From positions 62,001 to 126,000 of the forward strand of contig NZ_NJIG01000011.1 of NCBI RefSeq assembly GCF_002209535.1: 64,000 nt of DNA, given 5' to 3'. Positions 59,038-64,000 of this stretch are shown here, one piece after another. A model generated the notes under the pieces. That model made no database searches and had not been told where the DNA came from. It saw only the letters and a list, made by a program, of their open reading frames with translations. The position numbers and the translations under genes are program-made. Position 1 is the stretch's first letter. Each line of letters starts with the position of its first letter. The DNA comes from Achromobacter marplatensis. Lineage in GTDB: Bacteria > Pseudomonadota > Gammaproteobacteria > Burkholderiales > Burkholderiaceae_B.

Positions 59038-60264
59038 ATGCGCGCCCGATCCGACGATTCCCCCCACGATGCCGGCAGCCCTATGCCGACCTGGCTGGTC
59101 ATGCTGCTGGCGGTGGCCTGTGCGCTGAGCGTGGCCAACGTGTATTACGCCCAACCTTTGCTGGACGCCATCGGCCGGGAGTTCGGCATGGACGACAGCG
59201 CCGTGGGCATTGTCATCACCGCCACGCAGCTGGGGTGCGCCCTGGCCTTGCTGTTCGTCGTGCCCCTGGGGGATCTGCTGGACCGGCGCCGGCTGATGAT
59301 CGGGCAACTGGGGCTGCTGGTCCTGGCGCTGGGCGCCGTGGCGCTGGCGGGCAACACGCCGTGGCTGCTGGCGGGCATGGTGGCGCTGGGGCTGCTGGGC
59401 ACGGCGATGACGCAGGGCTTGCTGGCCTTGTCCGCGGCCTTGGCGGCGCCGGCCGAGCGTGGCCGCGTCGTGGGCGCGGCGCAGGGCGGCGTGGTGATCG
59501 GCCTGTTGCTGGCGCGTACGGTGGCGGGCCTGGTCGCGGATGCATGGGGCTGGCGCGCGGTGTATGTGGTGTCGGCGGCGCTGGCCGCCTTGCTGGCCTG
59601 GGTGCTGGCGCGCCGCTTGCCGCACCGGCGTCTGCCGGTGGCCGACCTGTCGTACTGGGCATTGCTGCGTTCCCTGTACGCCTTGATGGCGCGCGAACCC
59701 GTGCTGCGGGTGCGCGGCATGATCGCGTTGCTGATGTTCGCGGCGATCAGCGCTTTCTGGACGGCGCTGGTGTTGCCGTTGTCGGCGCCGCCGTATTCCT
59801 TGTCGCACACGGCGATTGGCGCGTTCGGGCTGGTGGGCGTGCTGGGCGTGTTGATGGCGGCGCGCGCCGGCCGGTGGGCGGACAGCGGGCTGGAGCAGCG
59901 CACCACCGCCGCGGGCCTGCTGCTGCTGTGCCTGGCCTGGGCGCCCATCGCCTTGCTGGAGCACAGCCTGTGGGCGCTGGCACTGGGCGTATTGATCCTG
60001 GATGTGGCGTTGCAGGCGCTGCACGTGACCAATCAGACGATGGTCTTCAGCATCAGCGCGCAGGCGCATAGCCGCCTGGTGGGCGCGTACATGATGTTCT
60101 ACGCGGTGGGCAGCGGGTTGGGGGCTATCGCGTCAACGGCCGTGTATGCGCGTTGGGGATGGTCTGGCGTCTGTGTGCTGGGCGCCGGCATCAGCTTGGC
60201 GGCGTTGCTGTTCTGGGCGGCGACGCTGCCGACGAAGGCGGCTGCGCACGCGGCCCGGTGCTGA
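59038..60264 (+). CDS. MFS transporter
   Basis: 408 aa, twelve predicted helices. The opening MLLAVACALSVANVYYAQPL and LLDAIGREFGMDDSAVGIVI, with PLGDLLDRRRLMIGQLGLLV between helices 2 and 3, are typical of the bacterial MFS group often paired with HxlR or TetR regulators, which pump out toxic small molecules. Regulated, by context, by the divergent HxlR protein. The start is the ATG at MRARSD; a second in-frame ATG at MPTWLV is possible. Confidence 0.88.
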   Translation: MRARSDDSPHDAGSPMPTWLVMLLAVACALSVANVYYAQPLLDAIGREFGMDDSAVGIVITATQLGCALALLFVVPLGDLLDRRRLMIGQLGLLVLALGAVALAGNTPWLLAGMVALGLLGTAMTQGLLALSAALAAPAERGRVVGAAQGGVVIGLLLARTVAGLVADAWGWRAVYVVSAALAALLAWVLARRLPHRRLPVADLSYWALLRSLYALMAREPVLRVRGMIALLMFAAISAFWTALVLPLSAPPYSLSHTAIGAFGLVGVLGVLMAARAGRWADSGLEQRTTAAGLLLLCLAWAPIALLEHSLWALALGVLILDVALQALHVTNQTMVFSISAQAHSRLVGAYMMFYAVGSGLGAIASTAVYARWGWSGVCVLGAGISLAALLFWAATLPTKAAAHAARC

Positions 60265-60306
60265 ACCCGTTGCTGAGTCCGGGACCCGTTGGTGCCGGCA
60301 TGCCGA

Positions 60307-61047
60307 TCAGTGGTGTTCCAGCGTATGGGCGATGGCCGCGACCTGCGAGGCGAACGCCGCCGCGCCGCGGTCGCGCGGGCGCGGCAGGGCGATGTCGTAG
60401 CTGCCCACGACGTTGGCGGGATGCCCGCCCAGCACGACGACCTTGTCGGCCAGGAACACCGCTTCTTCGATATCGTGCGTGACGAACAGCACGGCGGCAC
60501 CGGACGCCTGCCAGACGCGGATCAGTTCCTGCTGCAGGTTGCGGCGGGTGATGGCGTCGACCGCGCTGAAGGGTTCGTCCATCAGCAGCAGGTCCGGCTT
60601 GACGGCCAGGGCGCGGGCAATGCCTACCCGCTGCGCCTGCCCACCGGACAACTGGTGGGGCCAGCGGCGGCCGTAGTCACCCATGCCTGTCAGCTGTAGC
60701 GCGGCATCGATGCGTTGCGTCTTTTCCACGCGGTCCAGCCCCAGGCCTTCCAGGCCGTAGCCGACGTTGCCGCCGACCGTGCGCCAGGGCATCAGGCGGC
60801 TGTCCTGGAACACGACGGCGCGCGTGCGGCGTCCCGGGCGCGGCTGCGCCTGGAACCGGACCGCACCGGCCGTGGGTTCCGTCAGGCCCGCGGCGGCGCG
60901 CAGCAGGGTGGACTTGCCCACGCCCGACCCGCCGACCACGGCGACGAAGCTGCCCGCCTCGATGTTCAGGGACAGCCCCTGGATGACCGGCGCGGCGGCG
61001 CCCGGATGCTGATAGGACAGCTGGGAGAATTCGATCACGGACGCCAT
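60307..61047 (-). CDS. ABC transporter ATP-binding protein (SsuB/TauB-like)
   Basis: 246 aa. Walker A GGSGVGKST (39-47), signature LSGGQAQRVGIARAL, Walker B LLLMDEPFSAVD and switch His in LFVTHDIEEAV are intact. It energises the permease in front of it, whose coding end it overlaps by 13 bases. Last gene of a three-gene operon for a sulfonate, taurine or nitrate-like solute. Confidence 0.9.
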   Translation of the reverse strand: MASVIEFSQLSYQHPGAAAPVIQGLSLNIEAGSFVAVVGGSGVGKSTLLRAAAGLTEPTAGAVRFQAQPRPGRRTRAVVFQDSRLMPWRTVGGNVGYGLEGLGLDRVEKTQRIDAALQLTGMGDYGRRWPHQLSGGQAQRVGIARALAVKPDLLLMDEPFSAVDAITRRNLQQELIRVWQASGAAVLFVTHDIEEAVFLADKVVVLGGHPANVVGSYDIALPRPRDRGAAAFASQVAAIAHTLEHH

Positions 61048-61886
61048 TGCAGCACCTTCCCTTCAACGGCGGAGAACGCCAGGTCGCAGATTGTGTAGAC
61101 CAGCGAGATGATCAGCATGTAGACGACCACGGCGTCGTAGGCGCCCACGCCGGCAGCGGCGTTCATCTCCTGGCCCATGCCGGGCACGCCAAGCAGTTCG
61201 GCGGCGATCAGCGTCATCCAGGCTTGCCCGATGCCGGTGCGCACGCCCGACAGGGCGCCGGGGGCGATGGCTGGCAGCGTCACCGAGAACGCGCGCGCCA
61301 GATAGCCGCCATGGCCGAACGCGCGGGCCAGTTCGTAGTAGCGCGGGTCCACGTTGCGTACGGCGCTGTAGGTGGCGAAGTAGTTCACCCAGAACACGCC
61401 GATCGCGATGACGAAGGCCGCGCCCGCGTGGCTGACCTTGAACCAGGCGATGGCGAACACGACCCAAGCCAGCGGCGGGATCGGGCGCAGGATGCGGGCC
61501 AGATAGGCTTGGGTCAGGTCGAAGCGCGGCAGCGTGGCCGCGGCCAGGCCCACGCCGAAGCCCAGCGCCGTGCCCAGCGCCAGCCCCCAGAAATAGTGGA
61601 TCAGGCTGGAGCCGATGGCAGGCAGCAGGCGCCCCGATTGCCATTCCTGGGCCAGCGTGCCGGGCAACGCGAAGGGGTCGGGCAGGGTGCCGCGCGGCGC
61701 CCATTCCCAGACCAGCGCGGCTTTCCAGATGCCGATGAACAGGATCAGCCCGGCGATGCCGTAGGCGGCCCGGCGCGCGGCGGCCATCCACGGCGGCGGG
61801 CCGCTGCGCCCGGCGGCAGGCGCGGCGACCGGCGGCGTGGCCGGGCTCATTGCGGGGTTGATTGCCGGGGTGATTCCCTGATTCAT
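61035..61886 (-). CDS. ABC transporter permease (SsuC/TauC-like)
   Basis: 283 aa, six membrane helices, the standard size for the family, unlike the longer homologue at 15 kb. The EAA loop is ELARAFGHGGYL...LPAIAPG. The long Ala/Pro-rich N-terminus (NPAMSPATPPVAAPAAGRSG) is cytoplasmic and disordered. Overlaps the binding-protein gene by four bases (ATGA) and the ATPase gene by 13. Confidence 0.9.
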   Translation of the reverse strand: MNQGITPAINPAMSPATPPVAAPAAGRSGPPPWMAAARRAAYGIAGLILFIGIWKAALVWEWAPRGTLPDPFALPGTLAQEWQSGRLLPAIGSSLIHYFWGLALGTALGFGVGLAAATLPRFDLTQAYLARILRPIPPLAWVVFAIAWFKVSHAGAAFVIAIGVFWVNYFATYSAVRNVDPRYYELARAFGHGGYLARAFSVTLPAIAPGALSGVRTGIGQAWMTLIAAELLGVPGMGQEMNAAAGVGAYDAVVVYMLIISLVYTICDLAFSAVEGKVLQWRP

Positions 61887-62893
61887 GGCTTGGCGGCCTT
61901 GTCGTAATAGCGGGTGTCGAACAACTGCTTCACGTCGACCGGGGGCGCTTCGACGGTGCCGAGCGTCGCCTGGAACGTCTGCAGTTCGGCCGTGGCGTCG
62001 ACGATGGCGTGCGGGTCGGCCACGAACTGGTCATGCGAGTTGCGGATGGCTTTTTCCACCAGGCCGCGGTCCAGCCGGCCGCCGCCCACGTACTTCTGTA
62101 CGTAGCCTGCGGCTTTGGCCGGATCGTTCTTCAACAACGCGGTGGCCGACAGATGCGCGTTCACCAGTTGCTGCACGGTGTCGGGGTGGTCGGCGATCAG
62201 CTTCTCGCGCACCAGCAGCACGGCGCCGGGCTGTTTCGGGAACAGTTGTGAACCGCGCGCCACGACGCGGGACTCCGGGGCGCGGGTCAGGACGGTGGTG
62301 ACGGTGGGCTCCAGGATGGCCGCGCCGTCGATGGCGCCCGTCAGCAGCGATTGCTGGATCTGGGCTTCGCCCTGGTAGATCAGTTCCACGCTGGCGGGAT
62401 CGGCCTTGATCTGGTTGCGCAGCCAATACTGCAGCGCGGCTTCGGGCACGGCGCCCTTCGGGTAGCTGGCAAGCACGGGCTTGCGGCCATGGTCCTTGGC
62501 GAAACGGGCGAATGCCGTGGCCGGGGCGCCGGAGGCGAAGTACGGGGCCAGCGGGCCCAGCGCCACTACATTGACCTGTTCGACGATATTCGAGGCGACG
62601 ACCTTGATGTCCGCGCCCTTGGCGCGTGCGACCAGCGCGGGCCCGATGCCGACATAGGCGGCGTCCAGCTGGCCGGCGATCAGCGCCTGGGTCAATGCCG
62701 GGCCGCTCTGGAATTGCACCAGCTTGGGCGCCGGGGCGCCTTTGGCCTGCAAGTTGCCTTCTTCCAGGCCGATGAACAGCTGGGCATCGGGCAGGATGGG
62801 CAGATAGCCGATTTCCAGCGCCGGCGGCGCAGCCAAGACGGGCGAGGACGCGGCGGCAGAGAGCACGGTGACAGCCAAGAGCTTGCGGAGCAT
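61883..62893 (-). CDS. ABC transporter substrate-binding protein (SsuA/TauA-like)
   Basis: 336 aa. A Sec signal peptide MLRKLLAVTVLSAAASSPVL ends at AAPPA. The mature part has LEIGYLPILPDAQLFIGLEE and SGPALTQALIAGQLDAAYVG, matching SsuA/NrtA-like proteins. Periplasmic capture of a sulfonate or related anion. First gene of the operon; AGGATT precedes the start. No monooxygenase (SsuD/TauD) gene is adjacent, so the substrate is not fixed. Confidence 0.88.
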   Translation of the reverse strand: MLRKLLAVTVLSAAASSPVLAAPPALEIGYLPILPDAQLFIGLEEGNLQAKGAPAPKLVQFQSGPALTQALIAGQLDAAYVGIGPALVARAKGADIKVVASNIVEQVNVVALGPLAPYFASGAPATAFARFAKDHGRKPVLASYPKGAVPEAALQYWLRNQIKADPASVELIYQGEAQIQQSLLTGAIDGAAILEPTVTTVLTRAPESRVVARGSQLFPKQPGAVLLVREKLIADHPDTVQQLVNAHLSATALLKNDPAKAAGYVQKYVGGGRLDRGLVEKAIRNSHDQFVADPHAIVDATAELQTFQATLGTVEAPPVDVKQLFDTRYYDKAAKP

Positions 62894-62966
62894 GGGAAAT
62901 CCTGTGAGTCGCGCCTTGATGCGGCTGGCGCTTTGCCTACGGACAAAGGGTTTTCCGGTGTCCGCC

Positions 62967-63020
62967 TAATGATTTTAAATATGTTTATTCTTATTCTTTA
63001 TTCATTATGGTTATATGTTT
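62967..63020 (-). promoter_or_regulatory. AT-rich upstream region of the ssu-like operon
   Basis: A 54-base AT-rich island (over 80 percent A/T) in otherwise GC-rich DNA, with several TTTAT/ATAAA blocks, 74 to 127 bases before the binding-protein start. Its place and composition fit a promoter with an activator site of the CysB/Cbl kind, but no consensus can be asserted. Confidence 0.4.
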
Positions 63021-63074
63021 AATGGTGCCGCAGAACGGGGAATAGCGGCAGACTCACCCATGAAAACCCAATGA

Positions 63075-63100
63075 AAAAGACCGCGAAATCGCGGTCTTTT
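63075..63100 (-). terminator. Intrinsic terminator of the acyl-CoA dehydrogenase gene
   Basis: AAAAGACCGCGA and TCGCGGTCTTTT form a perfect 12-base-pair stem with a two-base centre, 21 bases after the stop codon. Works in both directions. Confidence 0.9.
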
Positions 63101-63121
63101 AGTCATGCGGCTGCCGGGCGG

Positions 63122-64000
63122 TTACGGCTGGATCTCGTAGTCCTTGGAACCGAGCACCACGGCCGCCAGGCCCGGGGCCTGGGTCAGCTTGTGCAGCGCA
63201 TAGCACTGCACCGTGGCGATCTTGGCCTGATGGAACTCGGGATCTTCCTGCTGATGGTCCAGGCTGACGAGCAGCGCGCGCGCCATCTGCCAGCCGGCCA
63301 GCGTGGTGCCCGCCAGCAGCAGGTAGGGCACGGCCGACCCGAACACGGCGTTCGGCGCGCTGGCGGCGTTGGCCAGCACGAAGTCCACCACGTTCGCCAG
63401 CGCCAGCCGGGCCTGCCGCAGCGGCTTCAGCACCAGATTGGCGGCAGGTTCGCTGCGGGATTCCAGTTCTGATTCGGTCTGGCGGATGGCTTCCAGCAAG
63501 GCCTGGGCCACGGCGCCGCCGTCGCGTAGCGTCTTGCGGCCGACGAGGTCATTGGCCTGGATGGCGGTCGTGCCTTCGTAGATGGTCAGGATGCGGGCGT
63601 CGCGGTAGTACTGGGCGGCGCCGGTTTCCTCGATGAAGCCCATGCCGCCGTGCACCTGCACGCCCAGGCTGGCCACGTCGATGGACATCTCGGTGCACCA
63701 GCCCTTGACGATGGGCACCAGGAATTCCTGGACGGCCAGATGGCGGCGGCGCACGTCGGCGTCGGGGTGGGCGTGCGCCTGGTCGGCATGGCCGGCGGTG
63801 ACGTAGGCAAGCGCGCGGCCAGCTTCGGTCAGGGCGCGCATGGTGCCCAGCATGCGGCGCACATCGGGGTGCTGGATGATGGCCACGGCCTCGCGCGAGG
63901 ACCCGTCCACCGGACGGCTCTGCACGCGGTCCGCGGCGTAGGCCAGCGCATGCTGGTAGGCGCGGTCGGCGATGGCGATGCCCTGCACGCCTACGGCATA
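63122..64000 (-). CDS. Acyl-CoA dehydrogenase, C-terminal part (cut by window edge)
   Basis: The last 292 residues of a gene starting right of the window. The frame is open to the edge (reading YAVGVQGIAIADRAYQHALA). VQVHGGMGFIEETGAAQYYR, then DARILTIYEGTTAIQANDLV are acyl-CoA dehydrogenase domain 3 blocks, with the FAD/substrate Glu in IYEGTT. The long C-terminal helical extension (from about 190) is typical of the DmdC/AcdA-like subfamily of about 590 aa, which oxidises acyl-CoA or methylmercaptopropionyl-CoA. The apparent GTG start at 63988 is internal. Confidence 0.9.
   Translation of the reverse strand, partial: YAVGVQGIAIADRAYQHALAYAADRVQSRPVDGSSREAVAIIQHPDVRRMLGTMRALTEAGRALAYVTAGHADQAHAHPDADVRRRHLAVQEFLVPIVKGWCTEMSIDVASLGVQVHGGMGFIEETGAAQYYRDARILTIYEGTTAIQANDLVGRKTLRDGGAVAQALLEAIRQTESELESRSEPAANLVLKPLRQARLALANVVDFVLANAASAPNAVFGSAVPYLLLAGTTLAGWQMARALLVSLDHQQEDPEFHQAKIATVQCYALHKLTQAPGLAAVVLGSKDYEIQP

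Noticed and set aside
1..64000. tRNA, rRNA, CRISPR arrays, insertion sequences, phage or conjugation genes
   Set aside because: Looked for and not seen; no transposase or integrase-like protein, no regularly spaced repeats, no cloverleaf-like sequence noticed.

Overview
The window is GC-rich bacterial chromosome, densely coding on both strands. It has no rRNA, tRNA, CRISPR array, insertion sequence or phage gene that I can see. Two TctC/Bug-type solute receptors, a pgaABCD (bps-type) polysaccharide operon, an hmp-nsrR pair, many LysR regulators and ABC uptake systems for sulfonate/nitrate-like solutes point to a betaproteobacterium of the Alcaligenaceae, most likely Achromobacter or a close Bordetella relative. 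The genus call is inference from gene content and protein style. Both ends cut genes: a PhzF-like isomerase on the left and an acyl-CoA dehydrogenase on the right.

Layout. 0-5.5 kb: PhzF end; a candidate arginine-codon leader peptide with an intrinsic terminator in front of a GNAT acetyltransferase; a Bug receptor plus zinc deacylase operon divergent from an RpiR regulator, with two matching palindromes between them; small proteins and a SYLF lipoprotein. 5.6-13.5 kb: Lrp regulator, EamA exporter, TauE/SafE permease, AGE epimerase, and a LysR regulator divergent from a second Bug receptor plus N-formylglutamate amidohydrolase. 14-18 kb: an overlapping operon of Tat-exported solute-binding protein, permease, ATPase and a membrane-anchored cytochrome c. 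18-27 kb: SRAP protein, OsmC, LysR/SBF symporter, Atm1-like exporter plus Rieske protein, aldo/keto reductase, and a PepSY membrane protein behind a possible Fur site. 27-31 kb: PBP1A, whose 3' coding end holds a 15-bp perfect hairpin, and an AraC regulator divergent from a fosmidomycin-resistance-type MFS pump.

32.8-41 kb: pgaDCBA (transcribed A to D leftward) makes, deacetylates and exports poly-N-acetylglucosamine. Diverging from it is a membrane diguanylate cyclase that could supply the c-di-GMP known to activate PgaCD. 41-47.5 kb: S9 peptidase, lipoprotein, thioesterase, DNA polymerase IV, YqeY, then hmp-nsrR behind a 43-bp palindrome centred on an NsrR-like box. 47.6-60 kb: D-amino-acid dehydrogenase, EamA exporter, proline dehydrogenase with AraC, then a set of regulator/transporter/redox pairs (flavodoxin, three LysR, MFS, GST, PNPOx-like, HxlR plus MFS) with several overlapping gene ends. 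60.3-64 kb: an ssuABC-like operon and the acyl-CoA dehydrogenase.

The most unusual items are the CGA-rich leader peptide and terminator before the GNAT gene, the ABC transporter/cytochrome c operon, the extended palindrome at hmp, and the strong hairpin inside mrcA. Start codons were chosen from ribosome-binding sites, overlaps and family length; promoter and operator calls rest on sequence symmetry alone.
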